The position numbers and the translations under genes are program-made. Positions 8,365 through 15,866 of a stretch of DNA of 64,000 bases are shown one piece after another. Below the pieces are notes generated by a model, which was not told the origin of the DNA, did not search any database, and saw only the letters and a list, made by a program, of their open reading frames with translations. Positions within the stretch are counted from its first letter, which is position 1. Each line of letters starts with the position of its first letter. Source of the stretch: Prevotella sp. (GTDB lineage: Bacteria; Bacteroidota; Bacteroidia; Bacteroidales; Bacteroidaceae); contig JAFUAY010000035.1 of NCBI GenBank assembly GCA_017460515.1, positions 42,553 to 106,552 of the forward strand, given 5' to 3'.

Positions 8365-9087
8365 ATGCTGATCATCAGCTATATCAAGAAAATATTGAAA
8401 TGGATCGTGGTGGCATTCTTCGCCTCCACGATTCTTTCTGTTATCATCTATCGTTTCGTACCAGTCTTTATCACCCCTTTGATGGTTATCAGGGTGATAG
8501 ATCAGATGAAAGCTGACAAAGAGGTGAAGATGAAGCACGATTGGACACCACTTGAACAAATGTCGCCCTATATGCCGGTGGCGGTTATCGCCAGCGAGGA
8601 TGCCCGTTTCCTGCATCATCACGGATTCGATTTCGAAGCTATTCAGAAAGCTGCGGAGCGCAACAGGAAGCATCCTGAAAAACGCGTTCACGGTGGTTCG
8701 ACCATCTCACAACAAACCGCGAAAAACGTTTTCCTGTGGCCGGGTCGCACCTGGCTTCGAAAGGGATTGGAAGTCTATTTCACCACACTCATCGAACTGT
8801 TGTGGTCGAAACATCGCATCATGGAGGTCTACCTCAATTCCATCGAGATGGGTGACGGCATCTACGGTACTGAAGCTGTGGCTCGTGAACATTTTGAATG
8901 TTCGGCAGGCGAACTCACTCGAAGCCAATGTGCCCTGATTGCTGCAACGCTGCCTAACCCACGCCAATTCAGTTCGAAGCATCCCAGCAAATACATGCTG
9001 AAACGACAGAAGAAGATTATGCACGAAATGAAAAGCGTTCCACTCTTTCCCAAAGAAGGAGAGGACCTTAAAGAAGAAAAAGAATAG
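8365..9087 (+). CDS. mtgA: Monofunctional biosynthetic peptidoglycan transglycosylase
   Basis: A 240-residue GT51 enzyme polymerising lipid II into glycan strands at the periplasmic face. One N-terminal TM helix (about 9-32) is followed by the catalytic-Glu motif ASEDARF (E78) and HGGSTISQQTAKN (about 108-120). The later ELLWSKHRIMEVYLN and YGTEAVAREHF motifs are also typical. There is no transpeptidase domain. I chose the ATG at 8365 rather than an in-frame TTG at 8359. The stop codon lies inside the 5' arm of a terminator-like stem. Confidence 0.93.
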   Translation: MLIISYIKKILKWIVVAFFASTILSVIIYRFVPVFITPLMVIRVIDQMKADKEVKMKHDWTPLEQMSPYMPVAVIASEDARFLHHHGFDFEAIQKAAERNRKHPEKRVHGGSTISQQTAKNVFLWPGRTWLRKGLEVYFTTLIELLWSKHRIMEVYLNSIEMGDGIYGTEAVAREHFECSAGELTRSQCALIAATLPNPRQFSSKHPSKYMLKRQKKIMHEMKSVPLFPKEGEDLKEEKE

Positions 9088-9121
9088 AGGCTGAAGCATA
9101 TTTTCGTCTTCAGCCTCTATT
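9083..9121. terminator. Bidirectional stem-loop terminator after mtgA
   Basis: AATAGAGGCTGAAG (9083-9096) pairs perfectly with CTTCAGCCTCTATT (9108-9121) across an 11-nt loop. T-rich bases follow on the + strand and A-rich bases precede it, so it can work both ways: for mtgA and for the convergent C1 peptidase gene. Confidence 0.85.
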
Positions 9122-9199
9122 TAGTTTAACGATCTTCTGAGCTCTAACCCTTGTCGGAAAGATTTAGTTCTGCCGTCGGAAACTAAGAGCTCATTATTT

Positions 9200-10399
9200 T
9201 TACAATCCCAGCTTCTTGCGTATATTCTTGGGAATAGCATTCTTGTTGATGAGGAAGTCCATCGTATTGGCGGCGATGAAGTTCTTGGTCATATACCAGA
9301 TTCCCTTGTAGTCGCCAGTTTCGCCCCAAGAATTCTTCACCATATAATACTCCTTGCCGTTCTGATCCTTGGCGACACCAAAGATCAACATGCCGTGATC
9401 ATCAGTCAGTTCCCAGTTGTCGAAGCGCTCCTGACGCAACTCCTGTGTCGGAACAATTTCAGGAACTGTGCAACCCAGCGAGTCAATAATGTCACGTTTC
9501 TTGGTAGTAGTCAATTTCAACCATTTTGCCATATCGCTTCCACGAAGGCTCTGAGCAGCTTTTCCGTCAACGGCATAGGCAAGACCTGAACGTGTAAAGC
9601 CATCCTCACTCACATCACCGCCCCAGGCAATGGTATAGCCCTGATTGATGGCATTGTCGATGACCTGCATCATCTCGTCCATCGGCAGGTTATAGCTGAG
9701 AGGGAAACGCCAGTTATCCTGTACCTCAACAGCAAAAGCGGTATAGAAAGGATGGTGAGTATAGCTGGTGATGCTCACGTAGTCTTCCAGATTGATACCC
9801 AGCGACTGAACGAAGCTCTTCGGTGTGTATTTCTTGCCCTGATACTCAAACTCTTCGGGACACTTACCCAGGTAGGCGTCAAGGATGCCCTGCAAGCCCA
9901 CTTTCCATTGGTTGGAGATCTTCTTGGCTGAGCTCTTTGAAATAGCTGCCACATAAGGCTCCAGCAGCGAGAAGAACTCATTGAAATTGTTCAGCGAGTC
10001 GCCATAAAGCGAACCGGGGAAAGGCATCGCGCCTTCAGGACAAATACCGAAGTCCTTCAACGTGGCAAGCACATCCTCAGCAGAACCGCCTTGTGAGAAC
10101 TGGCAGTCACCATGATAGCGAACCACCTGAGTAGCGCGAGCCATATAGGTCTTGTTAGCCACAAACGACTCGCAAAGGTCGTACTCTTTACCCGTGGCCT
10201 TCAGGATCTCCGCCTCAAAGAAGGAGAGGGTAGAGTAATCCCAGCAGGTACCCGAACGGTTCTGGTCTTTGATACCGGTTATCTTATTCTCTTTGATGGT
10301 GGTAAACACCGGTTTGTTTGATTTTACTGAGTCTTTTTCCTCAGCTTGTGCACCAAGGGCGAGCATCGCCATGAGTGCAAGTGATAAGATTTTCTTCAT
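9200..10399 (-). CDS. Secreted C1-family (papain-like, bleomycin hydrolase/PepC type) cysteine peptidase
   Basis: A 399-residue protein with a Sec signal peptide (MKKILSLALMAMLALGAQA). Papain-fold residues are visible: oxyanion Gln46 and nucleophile Cys52 in DQNRSGTCWDYS, His335 in DDHGMLIFG and Asn356 in VKNSWGE. Size and arrangement fit the peptidase C1B aminopeptidase C group common in Bacteroidales. A periplasmic or surface location is inferred from the signal. It lies 82 nt downstream of the M24 peptidase gene on the same strand, so the two may be co-transcribed for peptide breakdown. Confidence 0.9.
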   Translation of the reverse strand: MKKILSLALMAMLALGAQAEEKDSVKSNKPVFTTIKENKITGIKDQNRSGTCWDYSTLSFFEAEILKATGKEYDLCESFVANKTYMARATQVVRYHGDCQFSQGGSAEDVLATLKDFGICPEGAMPFPGSLYGDSLNNFNEFFSLLEPYVAAISKSSAKKISNQWKVGLQGILDAYLGKCPEEFEYQGKKYTPKSFVQSLGINLEDYVSITSYTHHPFYTAFAVEVQDNWRFPLSYNLPMDEMMQVIDNAINQGYTIAWGGDVSEDGFTRSGLAYAVDGKAAQSLRGSDMAKWLKLTTTKKRDIIDSLGCTVPEIVPTQELRQERFDNWELTDDHGMLIFGVAKDQNGKEYYMVKNSWGETGDYKGIWYMTKNFIAANTMDFLINKNAIPKNIRKKLGL

Positions 10400-10439
10400 A
10401 CTATTTATTTATTATTGCGTTTGTCGTGATGATGTTTAT

Positions 10440-10487
10440 CGTTATTTCGTTATGCCGTTATTTCGTGATGTCGTTATTTCGTTACTC
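10440..10487. repeat. 16-bp tandem repeat x3 between two peptidase genes
   Basis: CGTTATTTCGTTATGC (10440-10455), CGTTATTTCGTGATGT (10456-10471) and CGTTATTTCGTTACTC (10472-10487) are direct tandem copies. The third carries the stop codon of the M24 gene (10482-10484). It fills most of the 82-nt spacer. Confidence 0.9.
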
Positions 10488-11891
10488 TTTATTTGAAGCC
10501 ATGAATTCCTCCAGTTCGTCAGGATGATAAGGAATACGCTTCGAGCCCATAAAACGACATCCGTCCTTCGTGATGAGCAGGTCGTCTTCAATACGTATTC
10601 CGCCAAAGTCCTTATAGGTCTCCAGCTTGTCAAAGTTCAGGAATTCCTTACAATGACCGCTGGCTTTCCAGTCGTCTATGAGTGCAGGAATGAAGTAGAT
10701 GCCAGGTTCATCGGTAACCACGAAGCCTTCCTCCAATCGTCGACCCATGCGCAGGCAGTTGGTACCAAACTGTTCCAGGTTCGGACGCGTCTCCTCGTCA
10801 AATCCAACGTAAATCTGTCCTAATCCTTCCATATCATGCACGTCCATACCCATCATGTGACCCAATCCGTGAGGCAGGAACATCGCATGAGCTCCGGCTC
10901 TTACAGCTTCTTCCGTATCGCCCTTCATCAATCCGAGCTCTTTCAGACGGTCAGTCATGAGTCTGCATACAGAGAAGTGAACGTCAGCATATTTCACGCC
11001 CGGCTTTGCCACTTCGAGCACGTGGTCATGACAAGCTTCCACAATTGAATAGATTTCAAGTTGACGCTGGTTGAACTTACCATTGACAGGCATCGTACGC
11101 GTATTATCGGAGCAATAGTCGTTGAGTTCGCATCCTGAATCACAAAGAGCTAAGCGACCGTCTTCCAATAATGCATCTGAAGGACACCCATGCATAATCT
11201 CTCCATGTTGGGTGAAGATGGTGGCAAAGCTTACGCCTTGTGACAACGAACGTGCAATACCGTCAACCTGTCCGCCAACAAACCTCTCGGTGACGCCCGG
11301 ACGAATCAGCAGCTGAGCAGTTGTATGCATAGCGTAACCCACATCACAGGCACGATCGATAGCTTCTATCTCCTGCGGCTCTTTGGTGGCGCGCATCTTC
11401 ACTACCGCCTTAATCAGGTTCAGCGATGCTTTCTCCTTCTGTTGTGAAGGATGAATGCCCAAGAGGTCCATAATCTGGATCTTCGTGTCGTGGCGATAGG
11501 GAGGCAGGAAGTGGATGGTTCTTTTGGTTGCGACACAGTCGCAACATACTTGACTAAGTTTAGCCATTGGAGCCGTCTTCGCGACACCTACCTCGGCAGC
11601 AAGGTCGGCAACCGATGGTGTATAGCCCATCCAAACGATATCTTCAACATCTATATCATCGCCAAACAATATCTCTTCGTTGTTGTCTACATCAATGACG
11701 CCAACGAGGCCATCGCGATGCTGTCCGAAGTAATACAGGAACGACGAGTCCTGACGCATAGGAGCATAGCTGTTGGCAGGATAGTTGGCAGGAGCCTCGT
11801 TGTTACCAAACAATATGATGATTCCTTCTCCTACTAACTTCCGGAGTTGCTCTCGTCGAGAAATGTAAGTATTCTTTGAAAACATAGTCAT
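10482..11891 (-). CDS. M24 family Xaa-Pro aminopeptidase
   Basis: About 469 residues; ATGs at 11891 (MTMFSKNTY) or 11885 (MFSKNTY) are both possible and I keep the longer. An N-terminal creatinase/aminopeptidase P domain is followed by the pita-bread metallopeptidase domain. Metal ligands are seen in ALCDSGCELNDYCSDNTRT (two Asp), HGLGHMMGMDVHD (His), TDEPGIYFI (Glu) and GGIRIEDDLLIT (Glu). It removes N-terminal residues ahead of proline. There is no signal peptide, so it is cytoplasmic, unlike the C1 peptidase downstream. Confidence 0.93.
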   Translation of the reverse strand: MTMFSKNTYISRREQLRKLVGEGIIILFGNNEAPANYPANSYAPMRQDSSFLYYFGQHRDGLVGVIDVDNNEEILFGDDIDVEDIVWMGYTPSVADLAAEVGVAKTAPMAKLSQVCCDCVATKRTIHFLPPYRHDTKIQIMDLLGIHPSQQKEKASLNLIKAVVKMRATKEPQEIEAIDRACDVGYAMHTTAQLLIRPGVTERFVGGQVDGIARSLSQGVSFATIFTQHGEIMHGCPSDALLEDGRLALCDSGCELNDYCSDNTRTMPVNGKFNQRQLEIYSIVEACHDHVLEVAKPGVKYADVHFSVCRLMTDRLKELGLMKGDTEEAVRAGAHAMFLPHGLGHMMGMDVHDMEGLGQIYVGFDEETRPNLEQFGTNCLRMGRRLEEGFVVTDEPGIYFIPALIDDWKASGHCKEFLNFDKLETYKDFGGIRIEDDLLITKDGCRFMGSKRIPYHPDELEEFMASNKE

Positions 11892-11907
11892 TATAGTTTT
11901 AACTGTG

Positions 11908-11915
11908 CAAAGTTA
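11908..11915 (-). promoter_or_regulatory. Candidate -7 box for the M24 peptidase gene
   Basis: The minus strand reads TAACTTTG, an exact TAnnTTTG match, followed by CAC, 17-23 nt before the two candidate ATGs. No TTTG lies at -33 spacing. Confidence 0.6.
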
Positions 11916-11975
11916 CGAATATTATTTCAATTTTCCATACATTTTACCAACTTATTTGCACCTTTGATGAAATCA

Positions 11976-12779
11976 TCAGTTCAAACTATAGGTATGAACG
12001 CTGGAGTCTTGTGCTGAAGGCAGGTAGTTGATTCCCCACCAGCACATCTGAAGCAGTACGAACGAGATGACAAGCATGATGTAGGCCAACCGGGAATTCT
12101 GTCGGGGGAGTTGTCGGTAGTGTATATATAAAAGGTATGCAAACCAAGTGATGGCAGCCCAAGTCTCCTTCGGATCCCACGACCAGTAGTGTCCCCAGGC
12201 CTCCTTTGCCCATAATGCACCAAAGAGCATGCCGATGGTCATAAAGGACAAGCCAACGTAAACCAAATCATCCAAGCCCCCTAAGTTCTTGTCCACGTTC
12301 AGCTCCCGATGACTCCCTAACTTAGGCGACAAAAGGAGGAATATTGCCATCAGCGTTGCCACCCCAAACACGGCATAGGCAAACATATAGACAATGACGT
12401 GAGGTGCGAACCAAGGACTCTGTAGCGCGGGCATCAGAGTCTTGTCGTGAATCTCCGGCTTGAAGATGTTCACACAGATAAACACGATAGCCAATAGGGT
12501 AGAAAACGACAGAATCCACTTGTATTTCCAACGAGAGTAGACGATAACACCTGCCAAGGGAAGGAAGAATGAATACCAAAGACGTGTCTCGCCCATCGTT
12601 CTAAGTGGCGGACGCTCAAGCGATATCCACATCATCAGTATAAACGAAAAGAACACCACAAGTCCGATGACAGTCGATGTGTAGGCTACTACCGTTTTAT
12701 CCCTCCACGCGGCCCATGCTCCAATCATCCAAAGCAGTACCGCAGTTGCTGCATAATATATAAAATAACTCCAATCCAT
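11976..12779 (-). CDS. ccsA: Cytochrome c biogenesis protein CcsA/ResC-like
   Basis: A 267-residue polytopic membrane protein with about eight hydrophobic segments. The tryptophan-rich heme-handling motif is clear: WGHYWSWDPKETW, near residue 201. With ResB it forms the system II heme exporter and ligase that attaches heme to apocytochrome c in the periplasm. It follows resB by 67 nt on the same strand. No cytochrome c or nitrite reductase gene is adjacent in this window, although such genes often accompany this pair in Bacteroidetes. Confidence 0.92.
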   Translation of the reverse strand: MDWSYFIYYAATAVLLWMIGAWAAWRDKTVVAYTSTVIGLVVFFSFILMMWISLERPPLRTMGETRLWYSFFLPLAGVIVYSRWKYKWILSFSTLLAIVFICVNIFKPEIHDKTLMPALQSPWFAPHVIVYMFAYAVFGVATLMAIFLLLSPKLGSHRELNVDKNLGGLDDLVYVGLSFMTIGMLFGALWAKEAWGHYWSWDPKETWAAITWFAYLLYIHYRQLPRQNSRLAYIMLVISFVLLQMCWWGINYLPSAQDSSVHTYSLN

Positions 12780-12781
12780 AC

Positions 12782-12862
12782 TAAACTCTCTTAACTAAAG
12801 TCTCTCAACTCTCAACTCTCAACTCTAAACTCTCAACCCTTGACTCTCAACCCTTAACTCCT
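12782..12862. repeat. ACTCT-family junction repeat between resB and ccsA
   Basis: A run of CTCAACTCTC, CTAAACTCTC and CTCAACCCTT words with about an 8-bp period occupies the spacer and extends over the last codons and stop of resB (12847-12849). On the minus strand it reads GAGAGTTGAGAGACTTTAG, the core shared with 615-647 and 41435-41480. Confidence 0.8.
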
Positions 12863-13770
12863 CCCTTGACAAACATGAGTATCGCTCCTGCCAGCATCAG
12901 ATAGATACCCGTATACACATACGGCAGCCACGGGTCGCTCACCAGTTCGAGTATCGATGTCTGGCTCATAGGTCCTAATTGTGTATCGTAACCATACTGA
13001 TAAATCTTCCATCCATCCACTTCAAACGGGTTGTTCACATCTACCGTTGTATGGATATTTTTCCCCGATTTGGTCAATATTTGTATCTCTGAGGCAAACC
13101 GTTTGGGCGAACCGTCATCATAGGTCTCCATGATAAACTGTTTCAACTCGATAGCAAGCGGTAGCTCACGGATTGCATTCTCCTTTGTCAGCGCGCGCCA
13201 TTCCGGTTCACCCACTACCGTGATCATCTTCAGTCGCTCCATATCAGCATTGCCAAGCGTAGCTGTTGTCATGGCCAGGAACAATCCTAAGTGGGAAAGC
13301 AGTGAGAACGGGAAACCGGTAAACAACTGACGAAAGGAATGGAAGTGCCGTATCTTGTTGATTTCTGCTTGTATCTGCTTGAGAATGACCAATCCCAGAA
13401 TCACAGCCATATACACATAGATAAGCACGAAGGGCCAGAATGTCAGCATGTTGTTCAGCCACGTGCCGTCAACCGTCTGGCGAGTCAATCCCATGATGGT
13501 CGTTAAGACTACCGCATAAGCCAACACCGGTATAGCGGCCTGATAAGTGCTGATAAAGCGGAAAGCATATACCTTCTTGCGGAACAGGAACAGTGAAATG
13601 ATGATAGCAAGGAATAGGGCCATCACTATACCATTGGCTGGCCAGGCGAAAGCATCCCAATCAACGCCTCCTACGCTTAATTCTAGCAGCATGCCCGCAA
13701 TGATCAGGCCTCCTCCGATGAGGAAGCCTTCTTTCATTGTCCAAGGCTTATTCCAAATGTTTATATTCAT
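12847..13770 (-). CDS. Cytochrome c biogenesis protein ResB-like
   Basis: A 307-residue membrane protein with hydrophobic segments near residues 15-35, 42-62, 73-95, 106-128 and 282-302, and a periplasmic domain (about 165-280). The domain ends FEVDGWKIYQYGYD, the ResB-type segment that precedes the last helix. ResB holds apocytochrome c in the system II machinery. Directly followed by ccsA. The last codons fall in a dispersed repeat, so the extreme C-terminus (GGVKG) may be repeat-derived. Confidence 0.88.
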   Translation of the reverse strand: MNINIWNKPWTMKEGFLIGGGLIIAGMLLELSVGGVDWDAFAWPANGIVMALFLAIIISLFLFRKKVYAFRFISTYQAAIPVLAYAVVLTTIMGLTRQTVDGTWLNNMLTFWPFVLIYVYMAVILGLVILKQIQAEINKIRHFHSFRQLFTGFPFSLLSHLGLFLAMTTATLGNADMERLKMITVVGEPEWRALTKENAIRELPLAIELKQFIMETYDDGSPKRFASEIQILTKSGKNIHTTVDVNNPFEVDGWKIYQYGYDTQLGPMSQTSILELVSDPWLPYVYTGIYLMLAGAILMFVKGGVKG

Positions 13771-13798
13771 ACCTTTTCTATCTTTTCTCTAACAGGTG

Positions 13799-13830
13799 CA
13801 AAGGTACAAAAAAAAGAGGAAAAAAACAAA
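13799..13830 (-). promoter_or_regulatory. Promoter for resB-ccsA
   Basis: The minus strand has TTTG (13830-13827), a 20-nt spacer and TACCTTTG (13806-13799), matching the Bacteroidetes -33/-7 consensus, about 29 nt before the resB ATG. The -33 box lies inside the terminator of the upstream gene. Confidence 0.75.
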
Positions 13831-13849
13831 TTATTTTGCCTTTTTCCTC
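13807..13849 (-). terminator. Rho-independent terminator of the minus-strand carbohydrate-binding protein gene
   Basis: On the minus strand GAGGAAAAA (13849-13841) pairs with TTTTTCCTC (13824-13816) over a 16-nt loop, followed by a run of T. It lies 29 nt past the stop at 13878 and overlaps the resB promoter. Confidence 0.75.
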
Positions 13850-13877
13850 GTTGCTGTAACGTTAATTTTTTACTACC

Positions 13878-15620
13878 TCAACGTCTTCCTCCAGGACCGC
13901 TCGTTCCCCCCATACTGTTGCCTCCCGTATAGCTTGTGAGCGAGACGCTGTTTCCCCCTTCAACAGTTCCGTTAGTGATGCCGAGACCTCCAAAATAGGA
14001 TGTGCCGTTGCTGACGGTGATGTCCGACGAGAGAGTCGGCTGGCTACTACCGCTGACCACGAGCCCTGAGCCGCCACTCGAAGGCGTCTTGAACGAGAAA
14101 GTGTTATTGCCAATGGTTAGCGCATACCAGGTATCACTGTTCCACGATGCACTCTGATAGCAGGCTTGTGTCAAACTGCTACCGTTCTCAAGTCCTCCTA
14201 CGGCAACGATTGTTCCCCCCGTCACGTAGAGTTTGTAGCCGCCCTCAGTATTAGCGTCGATAGCCACTTCCGGTTGTCCTGAACAGACGGCATAGATCAC
14301 GCCACCTTTGATATAGCAGTTGCCGTTGGCATCAAGTCCATCGTTATGCTGTCCCTGTGCATAAACATATCCGCCGCTGATTGTCATCGTGCTCTTTGAA
14401 TTGATAGCATCGTCGTAGGCATAGCTAGCCACCTCTCCACCAGTAATCGTCAGTTCTTTCTTCGTCTCGATACCCTCACCATTTGTTCCGCTGGTGCGCA
14501 CCCAGATTCGTCCGCCGCTGACAGTGATATTGCCGTCGGCCTTAATACCTTTGGGCGACGAGGTATCGTTATTGCTCTTAAACTGTCCGCCGGTGGTGAC
14601 TATATAGACATTGCCCCCATTGAACAACGCTTCCATATCCGTGCTGATGCCCTTGCCGCCTGAGCCGGTGCTCTTCAACCGCAGTTCTCCTCCGTTTACC
14701 GTCAGGACGGAATCACACTTCATGCCAGCAGCACCCTTTGCCTCTGTGTCATAGGTTCCGTTACCGGTAGTGATGACAGTCGTCCGTCCACCGTTTACGA
14801 TGATGTGGCTCTCGCTGTTGATACCTTTCGCAGCTGCTGCCGTCACCTCTACGTTGACAATACCGCCATTGATGAAGATGCCGTCATTGGCTTTGATGCC
14901 GTGATTGGCAGTCGACTTCACATAGACGTTGTTTCCCTTACGGAATACGATATAATCTGCCGAATGGATACCATTGTTCGAATTACCTGTGACGCTCAGC
15001 GAACCGCTACCGTTGAAAAGCAGCTTGCCCTTGCAATACAGCGCTCCCTTCTGACTACCTCCTGTTCCGTCGGTCAACGTGTTGGACGTTCCATCAACCA
15101 GGATGATGAAGGCGCGCTTGCCGCTCAACAGGTTCAAGGCAGCCGAATCAGGGTTCGTGATGTTGACCCCATTGAGCTTAACGGCATATTTCTTGTCGCC
15201 CAGTACGGTGAAAGAACCGTTGCTTGTCGTTCCGCTCAACACGTAGCATACCTTTTTCGTCTCGCCGTGATTGGCAGTTATGTGACCTCCATTGACCGTT
15301 ACCTCAACGCCGTTTTCAGTCTTTGCCGTGGGGTTCGAAAGGTCGATGCTCACCTCTGTGGTGAAGGTATTGTTCTCCAGTGCATCCTCTTCTTCCGGGA
15401 AATACTCGCTGGCACTATTCGTAGGTTCAGCACTCGTCTTGTCGATGTCTACGCTGAAAGAAGCCAACTCGCCCGATGCTACTGAGCTGCCTCCGTTCGT
15501 CTGCCAACCACCATAATTAATAGTACTATATTCGCTAAACGGATCGTCAGCCGAGCAGCAGGTTATCACGCTTAATGATGCTACGAGCACCGCAATTGTC
15601 AAAATCTTTTCCATATTCAT
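13878..15620 (-). CDS. Carbohydrate-binding domain (DUF4353-type) lipoprotein, beta-helix repeats
   Basis: 580 residues. The signal sequence ends at a lipobox-like VITCC (Cys21/22). From about residue 95 there are many short repeats of the form G-I-x-(S/A)-x-G-x-(I/V)-x-(I/V)-x-G-G, the pattern of a right-handed beta-helix. The tail is Gly/Ser-rich (SMGGTSGPGGRR). I match it to the carbohydrate-binding domain family DUF4353. A surface or secreted polysaccharide-binding role is inferred, and no enzymatic residues are recognised. It is a divergent paralog of the gene at 15867-17774, with near-identical stretches such as DANTEGGYKLYVTGGTIVA, and shares its regulatory region. Confidence 0.82.
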   Translation of the reverse strand: MNMEKILTIAVLVASLSVITCCSADDPFSEYSTINYGGWQTNGGSSVASGELASFSVDIDKTSAEPTNSASEYFPEEEDALENNTFTTEVSIDLSNPTAKTENGVEVTVNGGHITANHGETKKVCYVLSGTTSNGSFTVLGDKKYAVKLNGVNITNPDSAALNLLSGKRAFIILVDGTSNTLTDGTGGSQKGALYCKGKLLFNGSGSLSVTGNSNNGIHSADYIVFRKGNNVYVKSTANHGIKANDGIFINGGIVNVEVTAAAAKGINSESHIIVNGGRTTVITTGNGTYDTEAKGAAGMKCDSVLTVNGGELRLKSTGSGGKGISTDMEALFNGGNVYIVTTGGQFKSNNDTSSPKGIKADGNITVSGGRIWVRTSGTNGEGIETKKELTITGGEVASYAYDDAINSKSTMTISGGYVYAQGQHNDGLDANGNCYIKGGVIYAVCSGQPEVAIDANTEGGYKLYVTGGTIVAVGGLENGSSLTQACYQSASWNSDTWYALTIGNNTFSFKTPSSGGSGLVVSGSSQPTLSSDITVSNGTSYFGGLGITNGTVEGGNSVSLTSYTGGNSMGGTSGPGGRR

Positions 15621-15644
15621 AGTCGTTATTAATTGATTTCAATG

Positions 15645-15675
15645 CAAAAGTACATGACACTTCTCATCTCTCAAA
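15645..15675 (-). promoter_or_regulatory. Promoter of the minus-strand DUF4353-type gene
   Basis: The minus strand reads TTTG (15675-15672), 19-nt spacer, TACTTTTG (15652-15645), a full consensus -33/-7 pair about 25 nt before the ATG. A pair of 15-bp sites begins directly upstream of the -33 box. Confidence 0.8.
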
Positions 15676-15711
15676 ATTCATTCAGCGAAAGTCATGATTC
15701 GTTCAGCGAAA
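15676..15711 (-). promoter_or_regulatory. Paired 15-bp operator, minus-strand promoter side
   Basis: Read on the minus strand, TTTCGCTGAACGAAT (15711-15697) and TTTCGCTGAATGAAT (15690-15676) are direct repeats exactly 21 bp apart, the geometry expected for a LytTR-type regulator binding two half-sites on one DNA face. The proximal edge is 23 nt from the -7 box. Confidence 0.7.
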
Positions 15712-15774
15712 AGCAAAGGATGCCGATAATGATACTGTTCACTCTATTTTCGCATGACAGCTACACACATCGGG

Positions 15775-15810
15775 ATTCATTGAAAGAAAATGGCGTTTCA
15801 TTGAAAAATT
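15775..15810 (+). promoter_or_regulatory. Paired 15-bp operator, plus-strand promoter side
   Basis: ATTCATTGAAAGAAA (15775-15789) and TTTCATTGAAAAATT (15796-15810) are direct repeats 21 bp apart. They match the other pair under the consensus WTTCRYTGAAHGAAW (the last copy is weakest) and end 24 nt before the -7 box of the + strand gene. Confidence 0.68.
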
Positions 15811-15834
15811 TTTCTTCGTTTAATGAATAATTCG

Positions 15835-15842
15835 TATTTTTG
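15835..15842 (+). promoter_or_regulatory. -7 box of the plus-strand DUF4353-type gene
   Basis: TATTTTTG, followed by CAAGCG, 25 nt before the ATG at 15867. No canonical TTTG lies at -33, which would fit a promoter that depends on an activator bound at 15775-15810. Confidence 0.65.
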
Positions 15843-15866
15843 CAAGCGAAATTAATCTATTTTTCT

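Noticed and set aside
10440-10487. CRISPR-like array
   Set aside because: The units are contiguous 16-mers without spacers and no cas genes are nearby. The other tandem repeats in the window also lack unique spacers.
14805-15485. 226-codon plus-strand frame
   Set aside because: Antisense to the minus-strand beta-helix lipoprotein, produced by its repetitive Gly/Asn codons.
15840-15866. Upstream start for the plus-strand beta-helix protein
   Set aside because: The longer frame would start inside the TATTTTTG -7 box, and the signal peptide begins properly at 15867 or 15873.
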